Shown here: positions 25,758-36,165 of the stretch, piece by piece | Layout of the letters: each line of letters starts with the position of its first letter | Numbering within the stretch: the first letter of the stretch is position 1 | DNA from: Hibiscus mutabilis | Taxonomy: Eukaryota; Streptophyta; Magnoliopsida; Malvales; Malvaceae | Length of the DNA: 64,000 nucleotides | Assembly (NCBI GenBank): GCA_019671005.1 | Contig: CM033715.1 | Span: forward strand, 9,796,001-9,860,000 | Reading direction: 5' to 3' | The notes under the pieces: model-generated | What the model was told of the DNA's origin: nothing | The model's database searches: none | Seen by the model: only the letters and a program-made list of their open reading frames with translations | Translations under genes and position numbers: made by a program

Positions 25758-26218
25758 GATTCGAATGAATTAGGGATTTCAAAGAAGAAATCGAAGGAAA
25801 ATAGGGAAATTGGGATTGAATCTGAGGTGAATGGGGCTAAGAGAGCAAATGGGGAATTAAGAGAGACAGAACGAAACGACAGCGTATCATTGCTTGTTAT
25901 TAAAGAGGCCTCAGATGACAATTTTAATGAGCACGTGATGGACAAGGACCTGCGAGCCCAGATCATAGTAGCCCAGTCAACCGAGCCTAGCTAGCTATTG
26001 TGGATGCTGATGGAGCGGATTCCTGGAAACTTGGAACCGTAGAGCCAGCTGTCAATAATTTCTGTTAGATTGAACAGGCAGTATATATTTGAGGAACTTT
26101 TGTAATGGCAACCTTATCTTTGAAATGAAAAAAAATATATAATCTTTCTCTCATGAAACCTATTCTTCTACTTCTGAAACCCTTTCTTTTCTTTAATTAT
26201 CTAAGCTCAGTTGTTACA
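25758..26218 (+). other. gypsy C 3' end, LTR limits unresolved
   Basis: After the chromodomain stop the sequence includes TGTCAATAATTTC (26049) and TGTTAGATTG (26065), either a possible LTR start, and ends GTTGTTACA (26218). Without the 5' LTR neither boundary can be fixed. Confidence 0.4.
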
Positions 26219-26934
26219 GAAAAATCCGAATCCTAAATGGTTTGAAAACTCGAATAGCAATGAAGGATGACCTGAACCCAGAAAAAAAAAAATAACCCCA
26301 GCTTGATCTTTGAACTTCAAAAAGGCTAAAATGATTACATTTTTTCATAAAACTAATCAGAAACCGAACTCAACCTGGACCATAAAAACCCGACTCGAGA
26401 GAAACTCACCTCAAATATCTAACGTCGCTAGCTGAAAACAATCGAATCTGGTGTCTACTTCGAGTGATTTTCTGAAAGACGAATCTTATGATAGCAAAAT
26501 AAAGAACAAAAAACCAGGCCAAATTAATAAACAAAATTAATCACACTACTACCGTCGATGAAAACAAATAAGAAAGAACACCAACCCAAGGGCTCAAATT
26601 TAGCAAAGAAAACTGGGTTCTCGTTTTCCTTTCATTTCATAAGTTTTTTTTTTTTGTGTGTGTGTGGATAAAATTAGTATTATTTTTCAAGTAAGAAATT
26701 CTAAAGTGGGGTCAAAATGTATACAGATCTTATCCTAAGAGAGAGAGAGAAAACGAAGGCTCACTAGGCAAATGCGTTGAAAACTATACCCAGGTCATTT
26801 TTTAACAATTAGTTTAGAATTAGAGTTTAAATCAGGGTATAGAAACCATGACTTAAAAGGTGTTTTTTGCTGAGATTAGAACTCAAGACATAAGAGAAGT
26901 GATGATCCTTTGGTCACTTGGCCATCACCGCTAC
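26219..26934. other. No gene recognised
   Basis: AT-rich sequence with short simple repeats: a T run with GTGTGTGTG near 26645-26665 and GAGAGAGAGAG near 26740. No domain, tRNA or paired repeat was seen. Confidence 0.5.
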
Positions 26935-27577
26935 GGGTGTAAATGAGCCGAGTCGAGCTTCAGTAGTGCTGCGCAGGGATTTAAAAAGCGTTTGCGACCG
27001 CGTTTTTCAGTCGTGTCGCGGTTGCGGACATAACATATGTCGTCGCAGTCACTGCGGGTGTCGCGGTCGTGAATTTTTTTAAAATTCACACAATTTGTCT
27101 AAAAACATAATAATTATAATTATAACTATAAGGACTTATATTTAATGATATTTAGAGTTCTTGCTAAGTGAAAATGGACATATATAATATAGTTTAAAGT
27201 TTAAAAAAAAAATAGAAGACTTTAAAATTTTGGTGATAGGATAGGTCAAGATATATATCAACAATGTAAGCAATAACATAAAAGTATGATATGTACAATA
27301 ATGAAAGCAACGCATACCTCATGCAAGCTAACTATGTTAGGATGTTTAGCAATCTTCATTATGGATATCTCTGATTTAATCTGAAATCAATCGAACAAAG
27401 TAAATTAAAATAAAAAAGTTAGTTAACTAAATGACATAAAGGAATAGATTCTATTGATAAGCAAAACATACCTTAGAAATGGGGTTATGGACCTAGTGGT
27501 AATTTCACCAATTAGTTGAATAACGAGGAAGATCATATCCTTCACCTCTACCTGCACCTTCATCTTCACCTTCACCT

Positions 27578-28780
27578 TCACCTGGGATCTTGGCTTGATC
27601 TTTGCGGTCTTTGTCCAAAAATATATCCAAAAAAGGTAACATTTTCACCTTGATTTTCAAATATTTGAGAATGAGGATATATTTGAGGAAGATGATACAT
27701 GTGAGGTAGAGGTGGTTGATACATTGGTGGTGGAGGGTACATTTGTGGTTGATACGGCATACCGTAACTAGGAAACGATGGACAATAGCCATGTGGAGGT
27801 TGAAAACATGAAGATTGTCTCGAACCCGGTGGATAAAAATCATGAGTGCTAGTAGATGAATCAGTATACCCAGAGTTACTAGAATTCAATCTCCTACCGG
27901 AAGAAGAACCTTCAGAAGTACGCATTTTGTTGCCTTTCCCTTTTCTTTTTGATCGAGCTCTGGGTTCACTTCTATCTCTACTACCACTAGGTGCAGCAAA
28001 CATATTTCTACCGAATTCTAACCTGTGACGAAAATGTCCACCAGCGGAACCAATCCCATATTCTTCTCCATGCCATTGCCCACCAAAATATCTAATTTCA
28101 CCTTCATCACCACTTTTTTATCATCGTCATAATTTGGACTAAAACCACCACTATCTAGTCTATCACCATCACTTTGACTCTGTGTTGCACTAGAACTTGA
28201 ATCAGATAAATTTTGTTGTTGAGTTTGATCAACAACATTGATTTCATCATCCGAGGTATCCACATGAAACATACTGCCATTTTCACCATCTAGCAATGGA
28301 TTCTCTTTCTCTTGAAGCCATTCTGATAGTGGATTAACATCTTCAAAGATGTGATCAAGGTTGATAGGATTGTAACTAGTGTTTATAAAATCATTGCTCA
28401 TTCTTTACTGATGCCTCATTTTAAGCCTCATATTATAATATGTAAACACCAATGTCTCAAGTTTTTTATACTTCAACCTGTTTCTTGCTTTGGTGTGAAT
28501 ATAGCTGAATATACTCCAATTTCGTTCGCAACTTAATGTAGAAGTTGTTTGACTTAGCACTTTAATTGCTAATCATTGTAATTCAGGAGTGCACGTGCCA
28601 TATATCATCCACCACTCAGCTACATAAAATTATTTAAATTTCAAACCAACATCAAAATGTACAATATAATTAAATAATATAAATAATTTAATTAACTATT
28701 TACCCAGATTTAGTTGACTCCAAGCTCTTTGTGCTTGTGGAATACCGAATGTCTCATGTTTACCTCAAAATGTTAACAAC
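27578..28780 (-). pseudogene. hAT transposase C-terminal region
   Basis: Two frames (28401-28018 and 28003-27578) encode low-complexity acidic/serine and proline/tyrosine-rich tails (for example MYPPPPMYQPPLPHMYHLPQ) of the kind seen at the C-terminus of hAT transposases of this group. The dimerisation region, expected at about 28780-28400, is degraded (for example WSIFSYIHTKARNRLK-like text). Confidence is lower than for the N-terminal exons. Confidence 0.6.
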
Positions 28781-29092
28781 TGCATAAATAAAAGATTGGG
28801 TAAAAATAAGAAAAATAATTCAATTTCAAATTATTTAGCTAAGTTACAAATAATAGTACTTGAATTGAATCTAACCTGATTAACCATTCTGATTTGAATT
28901 TCAATAAAAGGTTTTAATCTTTCAATCATTGATCTTGTACCTTCTAATGTTTCTGACAATACATTGTCAGAATGCTCCACCCCAAATTGAAATTGATGAT
29001 TGAGAAAATAACCTGATCATAATAAAATAATATAAGATCTATAACTTAAAATAATAAAATAAAAACAACAACTCTTAATTATATGAAACATT

Positions 29093-30662
29093 TTATCTTA
29101 CCAGCTGAAAGCAAGTTGGAATGCATAAAATTCCATCTATTGTCAATAATCCTTTCATAGGTGGAATATCGACAATTTTCCTTAATTGCTCTTTTGGCTC
29201 TATCCAATGCCTCAAAATAAAGCTCATTGTTGGCTTCTCATCATTATCCACAAGTCTCAAAACTTTTACTAAGGACTCGTAAACTTTTATAACATCAGCG
29301 GCTTTTTTCCAAAAATCTTTTCCCAAAACAATTTTTTGCTTCAGAAGCAGGCCCTGACTTTTGTTGTCCCCATTTTGATTCTCTGAATTCCTATAAATTC
29401 ATAAGAAAAAAATAATAATATAATTTAACTTATTTGAAAATTGAAACTAATAAAATCATTACATGTTATATTTAAATAACTTTATTAACTAATTATAAAA
29501 TACTGACCTTTGAGTTAAACATTTCTCTCAGACGTTGTTTTTGCCTTGTTATCTCCGCCAGTTGAATGAAATGAGTAGCAAATCGAGTGAGAGCAAGTCG
29601 AAGAATTTGCTTACCGTTGGTATACTTTTTCATTAAATCAACGGTCCAAATGTGATTGTATATGAAGCAAGTAACTTTCTTCGCCTCTTCTAATACTTTT
29701 GTTACGCTGGACTTTTTTCCAATATCCTCAAGGCATAAATCTAAGCAGTGAGCTGTACATGAGGTCCAATAAAGGTGATTCCTTTTCGACATTAACTTTT
29801 TTCTAACGACTTTCATTGCAGCCTCATTGTCAGTCACTATCTGCACAATGTACTCTTCTCCAATTTCTTCAATAACTTTATCTAACAGATTGTAATAGAA
29901 TTCAACATCTCTACTACAAACGCTCGAGACATCAATAGATTTCCAAAAAACAGTTTCTTTACTACAATAAACAAGGAAGTTGATGATGTGCATTTGATTT
30001 AAACTATTGGTCCAACCATCACACATTGGAGTTGCACCCAATTGTTTTCACTGCGTCTTCATTCCACCTACTTATTAACGAATTTGTTCATATTTCGACG
30101 CCAAATACACATCTGAAGCCTCATAAGGTGTTGGGAGCTTCACACCTTTTCCAACTTCCATTGATATTTGAATTAGGTTATACAACCATGGCGAGCTTGC
30201 TAATTAAAAAGGAAGTCGGTCATATATTAAAAATTTAGAGACCGCTTCACCCATCTTTCTACGCAATGTCTTTAAAATAGACTCGCTAACCTTTGGTTAT
30301 CTCAAGCTTTTGCTTTTAACCAATTTAGCAATAGTTCCCCTTAAATTAAATTCAGACTCGTTTGGGATGGATCTTTCTCCATGATATCCTCCAACTGATC
30401 CATGAGAAGAAGATCGTCCTTCTTCATAAATATTACCCCAACCACTTGTACTTCGTCTGAATTCTTTCCTTCTATGCCACTCATATTGATATTGGGTACT
30501 TTCTCGAGTGGCTTGTCTCATAGCAGAAACATCATCAGTGAATTCATCTTCCTCATCTCCCCTTAATTGTGATAAGAATTCATATGTTCTTTTCTTTTCA
30601 TCCATTTTCTTTTTCTTGGCTTATGTAAGTAATTTCATCATGCTTTCTCTAACAATACCTGT
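29093..30662 (-). pseudogene. hAT transposase exon 2: linker and DUF659 catalytic region, broken
   Basis: From the acceptor near 30663 the frame reads GIVRESMMKLLT, then a TAA (about 30626-30624), then the acidic linker in 30605-30297. The catalytic DUF659 region is in 30041-29493: CDGWTNSLNQMHIINFLVYC, IVQIVTDNEAAMKVV and HLYWTSCTAHCLDLCLEDIG. A further piece at about 29326-29093 contains GKDFWKKAADVIKVYE and then shifts frame. Stops between about 30296 and 30042 show that this is a dead copy. Confidence 0.85.
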
Positions 30663-30776
30663 AATCAAATAAAAATAATTCACACTATTAAATATTAATT
30701 ATTTTATAATCTTTATTGTTAAAAATAACATTTAAAGTTAATTATAAAATATATGTGTCAAAAAAAGTATAAAGTA

Positions 30777-30995
30777 TTACATACTAGTGACATTAGGGCA
30801 CGGTTCAACTTCACCGATTTTATGAGCAATGTGCTCTTTAAACCGTGTTATTCCTCCTTTCGTAACTTTGCCACAAAGTTTACAAACATCATATTCTCTC
30901 GAATTTGGAACTGGATCTCCAAAGTGCCAACTTATATCTTTACTCAGTGTACCTTCCAATCCTTCGGTCGGGAACTTGTCCGTACGTGGTGGCAT
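30777..30995 (-). pseudogene. hAT transposase exon 1: BED-type zinc finger
   Basis: Starts MPPRTDKFPTEGLEGT and contains the zinc-binding pattern DVCKLCGKVTKGGITRFKEH (C-x2-C ... H-x4-H), a BED finger that binds DNA near element ends. The frame ends near a candidate splice donor (GTATGTAAT at about 30783-30775), and a good acceptor, TTTGATTACAG, lies upstream of the next exon at about 30663. Confidence 0.85.
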
Positions 30996-32144
30996 ACTTC
31001 AATTTCAATAAAAATCTAATATATTTTTATATTTGGAACTGAAATTTGTATATTCATAAATCATAATCTTAAAGTTAAATAAAAATCTAATATATTCTTA
31101 TACTTGATTAAATTAGGACTAAATTGAATGAAAATTCAGACTAAATTTAAATTGTATAAATTCAGAAACTTTGATTAAATAATTTGAATTAGGATATATG
31201 ACTAAATTGAATGAAAAATTGAAAATTAAAAGTTACACTAAATTAGGATAACATTAAGGACTAAACTCAACAAATCCATAAAAATCTCTTACCCCTACTT
31301 TACCAGTTTACCTTGTTGGCTTGTTCTTCTTACGGTCTTGCGACAAAATGCAAACTGCAAAATGGATTTGGAAAATGCAAATTGCTCGGCTCGGCCGCTC
31401 AACCTCAACGTCCTCAGTCCACCACCAGCGACGAAGCTCAATAGAGTGCAGATCACGACTCTAGTCTCAGTTCAGTGTTCATTTCTTCTGTCTGTTTTTC
31501 TTAAAAATCTCAGTTCTCTTCTTTTGATTTGAGTCTGCTCTCTTCTCTACTTCTTCTCTCTGTTTTTTTTTTATTTTTCAGTTCTCTTTCTTCAGCTCTT
31601 TGCAATTTGGTTTGGTGATTAGTTTGTGAGGGTGTGTATATTGCATTTCAATTCAGATTTCATATTACTTTTTTTTTTTCAATTACTTTTGCCTGTTTTT
31701 TATCGTCTTTCACAGGGGAATATATTCCATGTTTTGTATGGGTTTCTGAGCAATTTCTTTTTTTAATCGCTGCCTGATAATGGGGATAGCGTCCGGTTAT
31801 TGCCGCGACAGCCCGTTATTCCGTTATTTTGTGTCCGCGACAGTCCGCTATCGTCGTGATTTCGTTGTCCACCGTGATTTTTTCTGATTACGGTTTCGGA
31901 CGGCGGCACGACCACAATTTCGCGGCCGATATAGCGTTAGCGTTCCGCTATTTAAAACCCTGGTGCTGAGCTTCATTCAATTCGTTAAAAATTGAGTCGA
32001 ATTTGAGCTTGAGTATGCTGAGCTCGACTCGGCTCTTTAAGAACTCGAGCTCGAGTCGAGTCTAATTGAGTCGAGTATTAATCGAACTTTGACCGAGTCG
32101 AGCTCGAGCAGCTGGCAATCTGTCTCGTTTCATTTACAACTCTG

Positions 32145-32145
<1 letters not shown>

Positions 32146-32186
<41 letters not shown>
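32146..32186 (+). repeat. (TTA)n microsatellite
   Basis: About 13 uninterrupted TTA/ATT triplets directly beside the end of CGAG-rich repeat copy 1. Confidence 0.95.
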
Positions 32187-33973
32187 GATCAAATTGCATG
32201 ATTTTATTATAGATAGAATCATACAAAAAGAATATTTCTATGTAACTTATTAAAAAATCCTAATTGTAGCAGGAAGAAAAAAGTACAAATAAAAATTATA
32301 TAAAGAAAGTTAATCATTTGTGGATTGAATATTTAAAAAAAGTTGTTTAAACTATTTTTTAAAGATAAATATTATTTTTTTCCACTAAAATCGCCTGTTA
32401 GATTTAATATGTGGATTGAATTTTAAAATTTTAAAGACATTGTACATATTGAATTAATAATTTGTGTCTAACGTGTCCAAAATAAACAAGCAATTTCATT
32501 GCAACTTAGGAGTTGCAATTTTTCTTTAGGTTCTAATATATTAGATCTAAATCGTTGATTTAATAAGTACATGTGTTATATAAAATTTGATCAACGTAGT
32601 TTTGAGATAGAAATTAATACCTAAACCGACAGATAAACATAAAATAAGGGTGTTATTTAGAAGATACTAATGGGGTTAAGGACCCTTTTTTAGAGGACGG
32701 ACGCAGAACTTTATGTTAGGGGCGAACCTATAGAATTTTAGGGTGTAAACTTATAAAATTTTAGGGGGCTAAAATAGATTTTTAATAGAAACATAAAAAA
32801 TTCTAAATCATATAGGAATTTCAAAATTTTAGGAGGACGACCGCCCCCAGCTCCCTCTAGGTCCATTCATGCTCTAAAATATTAAAAGATTGAAATTTTT
32901 TAAGTTAATGATTTAAGATTTAATTTAAAATTTAGATCATAGAATAAAATCTTTAATAGAATTAACCCCTTTTATTTAAAAGATTTAAAAAATTTAAGTT
33001 AATGGTTTTAATGGTATGGAAGTATGCACCTTTCTTTATACATGGGTTGTAAGAGATTTTGGTCTTTTTCCTGAATGCGTTGTAATTGTGGTATTTTCTA
33101 TAGTTCTAATAAAAATTCAGTAGCTATTATCAAAAAAAAGAAAAAATTGTCATTTTTCTTTTTGTTTACGTGAGACGTGTTTGGCAATGAATCATTTCTC
33201 TTGTATAAAATAAGCTCTTTGTTCGTATTTTTTGTCTTAATATTAAAATAAGTGTCTAAATTATTTCGTTTTTCTTTTTATGTGTTTAGACATTTTACCC
33301 TTTCAAGTATCTAAAATATCATATTTTTTGTCATTTTAAGGTCAACAAAAAAACACATTTTGATCAAAAATGATAATTTAAATATTAAAAGAAAAAAACG
33401 AGATAATTTTAACACTTATTCTTGTATGAAGCCTATTTTTCTCCTTAATAGATAAGATTAGTTGATATTAATGACTTAGGAGATAATCCTCTTCCGTTGA
33501 TAAAAGGTTAGGTGTTATAGTTACCCAAATAACATGTTACATTTATAACATGTTTTTTTAGATATTAGAAAACAATGTTCACGTTCTTATTTTTATATTT
33601 TATTTTTTGAACAAATTAATTGATGAGTTGTGATCTTTTGCATATTCCAGTACTCTAATCATTTCCATTTTGATTATTTAAGATTATTCTTTTAATTTAA
33701 TTATTTTATTTCCAAATATTTTTATTTTAATCACTCGTTTGTTAAATCATAAAAAAAAAAAATCCCTCGCCCTCGCTATCATCTGCTCACCGCCTCATCG
33801 GCCGTGATCTTTATGTATAACATTTCTCTCCATAAAGGATCACAATTTCTTGCGCAAAGATTAAAAGAGGGGGAAAAGACAAAAAAAAATATTATGTATT
33901 ATGGCTAAAGAAACAAAAATAATAGATTTAAATAAAAAATAAGTGATCAAAATATATCTCCTTTGAACTTTAA
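32187..33973. other. Intergenic, no gene recognised
   Basis: AT-rich. A short stretch at about 32690-32875 (GGACGGACGCAG ... CCTCTAGGTCCATTC, with a GACCGCCCCC core) looks like a remnant of a small non-autonomous element, but I could not find matching ends. Nothing else was supported. Confidence 0.5.
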
Positions 33974-33978
33974 GTTTT

Positions 33979-34263
33979 TGTTATGTATTGTAACTTGAAT
34001 TGATAAAATAGAATGAGAAGAAAGAAGGAGAATTAAGATTAGGGAAATTGGAAATAATTAAGAGGTTTTTCATTCATATCTTATAACATTCCTCATTTAT
34101 TTATACTCTCTCTCACTTAAGAAAGGACAAAGTCTGTTGGCTTGCCGGTTAGCTTCCTTTTCCTACAACTTGTATGGTTGCCTCAACTGCATGGCATGAT
34201 TCTGCTGACTTGTTGCTCACTTGGACGCTAGCTGGGTGCATGGCTACATCCTGGTCCATAACA
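33979..34263 (-). repeat. gypsy D 3' LTR
   Basis: Matches 40062-40350. + strand ends are TGTTATGTATTG and GTCCATAACA. The pol reading frame runs into it and stops at 34149. Confidence 0.93.
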
Positions 34264-35640
34264 TCACTCCTCCCTGGAGAATGAATCTTGTCCTCAAGGT
34301 TTGGCGCAAGGACTTCCGAAGATACATCCTCCCTGAGCAAAGGTAAAGGAGTAATTTGCTGCAACGACACCCCTTTACACGGCTTGAGTTGAGAGATATG
34401 AAACACCGGGTGAATGCGATTGGAATCATGTAAGTTGAGTTTGTATGCTACGTGACCGACACGCTGCAAGATGCGATACGGACCAAAATATCGCAGACTG
34501 AGCTTATGTTGCCTTTGCAAACGAAGAGATAATTGCTGATATGACTGAAGGCGAACAAACACCCATTTACCCTCTTTCAACGACAAATCACAATGATGCT
34601 TATCAGCATGAAACTTTATACGATTCTGTGCGAGCTCCAGATTGCACTTCAACTCCTTCAAAATGGCATCACGGTCAATAAGATCTCGAGCTAGCTGATC
34701 ATGGCGAGAAATGCCCTCGGCATACAATAGAATTGTAGGAGAATTGCGGCCATAAAGTGCTCGAAAGGGAGTCATTCCCGCCAACGTTTGAAAGGCTATA
34801 TTGTACCAATATTCTACCCACAAAAAATACCGAAACCATTTACCCGGATCATCGCAAGCCAAACAACGCAAATACATCTCAAGAGTTCTATTCAAAGCCT
34901 CCGTTTGCCTATCGGATTGGAGGTGATAGGTGGGCGTAAAATCGTACCCTGCAACCGATCCAATTCAGTCCACATATCACTCACAAACAAACGATCCCAA
35001 TCGCACTCAATGGTCTGAGGAATGCCATAAAGTTTGACAACGCCTTGCACCAAAATTTGAGCCACCATGGTGTTGTCAAAGTGCCGAGGTAAGCCAAAAA
35101 ATGACCATACTTAGTGAGGCGATCAACAACCACGAAAATAGCTTCTCAGCCCTCAAATTTTGGCAAACCAACCACAAAATCCATCAAAATATCTTCAAAA
35201 ACCTGAGTAGGAATTGGTAAAGGTTGGAGAAGTCCGACGGGAGGCAAACTCGAGCTCTTTATATGCTGACACACCTGATATTCGCTCACAAACTTACGAA
35301 CATCTTTGCGGCAACCAGCCCAATAAAAACTTACGACCAATCGCTGAAATGTTCGAGTAATCCCAGCATGGCCGCCCAAAATAGACCTATGAAACTTACG
35401 CAACAACAACGTCCACAAGGCAGTCTCTCTCGGAACCACAATCCAACCATGCAACAAGAGCAACCTGACGTGCAAGGAATAACCAGGATAGGCATAACCA
35501 TCTACAAGGAGACTGGATTGAATGTGTTGAAGCTTAGAATCAGTAGAGCTAGCAGCTCAGATAGCCTCCACAATACCCAAGAGAGGTCGAGAAAATGCCA
35601 TGCAAGTAGTGCCGAACTCTCGTGACAATGCATCCGCGAC
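34149..35640 (-). pseudogene. gypsy D integrase; chromodomain not found
   Basis: The His-Cys region spans 35475-35146 (HRSILGGHAGITRTFQRL, CQHIKSSSLPPVGLLQPLPI), then the core start DILMDFVVGLPKFEG. After a break, 34895-34149 has the core end (YNIAFQTLAGMTPFRALYGR) and the C-terminal module (LSLRYFGPYRILQRVGHVAY, IHPVFHISQLKPCKG). A chromodomain should follow, as in gypsy C, but the frame instead runs about 70 residues and ends inside the 3' LTR. Confidence 0.85.
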
Positions 35641-36165
35641 ATTATTCAACTTGCTCGGCCGATATTGAATGTCAAAATCATAACCAACAAGCTTAGAAAG
35701 CGATTATTGTTATTTCGAGGTTTGGATGGTTTGTTGATTCAATTCCCGCAAAGAACGCTGATCAAAAACAATAATAAACTTGCGACCAACCAAGTATTGA
35801 CGTCATTTCGCAACAGCTTGCGTAATAGCAAACATCTCGTGACTATACGTGGATGCTTGTTGTATACGTGGACATAACTTTTGGCCGAAGAAAGCCAACG
35901 GACGACCATCCTGAGTCAAAACAACCCTCACGCCAACCCCTGAAGCATCGGTTTCCACTTGAAACACCGAATCAAAGTTTGGAAGACCCAAGACTGGAGC
36001 AAAACATAAACAAGCCTTGAGTTGATCCATTACGGATTGTGTCGCGGCAGTCCATTCAAAACAAACCCCCTTGCGAAGGAGATCAAAAATGGGCGATGCA
36101 ATAGACGTGAATCCCTTAATGAACTTGCGGTAATAACTGGCCAAACTCAAAAACTTCAAACCTAC
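35640..36165 (-). pseudogene. gypsy D RNase H
   Basis: Minus strand contains LASYYRKFIKGFTSIASPIF at the RT-RNase H junction, then VFQVETDASGVGVRVVLTQD and GRPLAFFGQKLCPRIQQAST. The frame is open to 35803 and degraded beyond it. Confidence 0.85.

Larger units (their letters stand above)
23033..26218 (+). mobile_element. Ty3/gypsy chromovirus 'gypsy C', 3' part
   Basis: The oldest layer of the nest. It resumes inside its reverse transcriptase immediately after copia A and contains RT, RNase H, integrase and a C-terminal chromodomain, the mark of a chromovirus. Its 5' half lies upstream of the window. The 3' LTR could not be delimited because its partner is not visible. A plausible end is GTTGTTACA at 26218. 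Confidence 0.85.
26974..31962 (-). mobile_element. hAT-superfamily DNA transposon, ~5.0 kb, degenerate
   Basis: Terminal inverted repeats are CAGGGATTTAAAAAGCG at the left end and CGCTATTTAAAACCCTG at the right. Flanks GTGCTGCG (26966-26973) and GTGCTGAG (31963-31970) form an 8-bp target duplication with one change. An 8-bp duplication, CAGGG ends and a BED/DUF659 transposase on the minus strand define hAT. Subterminal zones on both sides are GC-rich with repeated CGCGGTC/CCGCGAC motifs, the kind of site hAT transposases bind. Confidence 0.93.
26935..32143. repeat. CGAG-rich repeat element, copy 1, split by a hAT transposon
   Basis: Left piece 26935-26973 starts GGGTGTAAATGAGCCGAGTC. Right piece 31963-32143 is rich in GAGTCGAG/CTCGAGCTCG and ends TCATTTACAACTCT. 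The ends are an imperfect inverted pair (GTGTAAATGAG against TCATTTACAAC). Related copies are at 42768-43409 and 50998-51471. In the uninterrupted copy the phrase GTAGTGCTGAGCTC (about 42808) shows where the hAT element landed. Confidence 0.8.

Noticed and set aside
32690..32875. Possible small MITE or SINE remnant
   Set aside because: No convincing inverted ends, poly-A tail or target duplication could be found.
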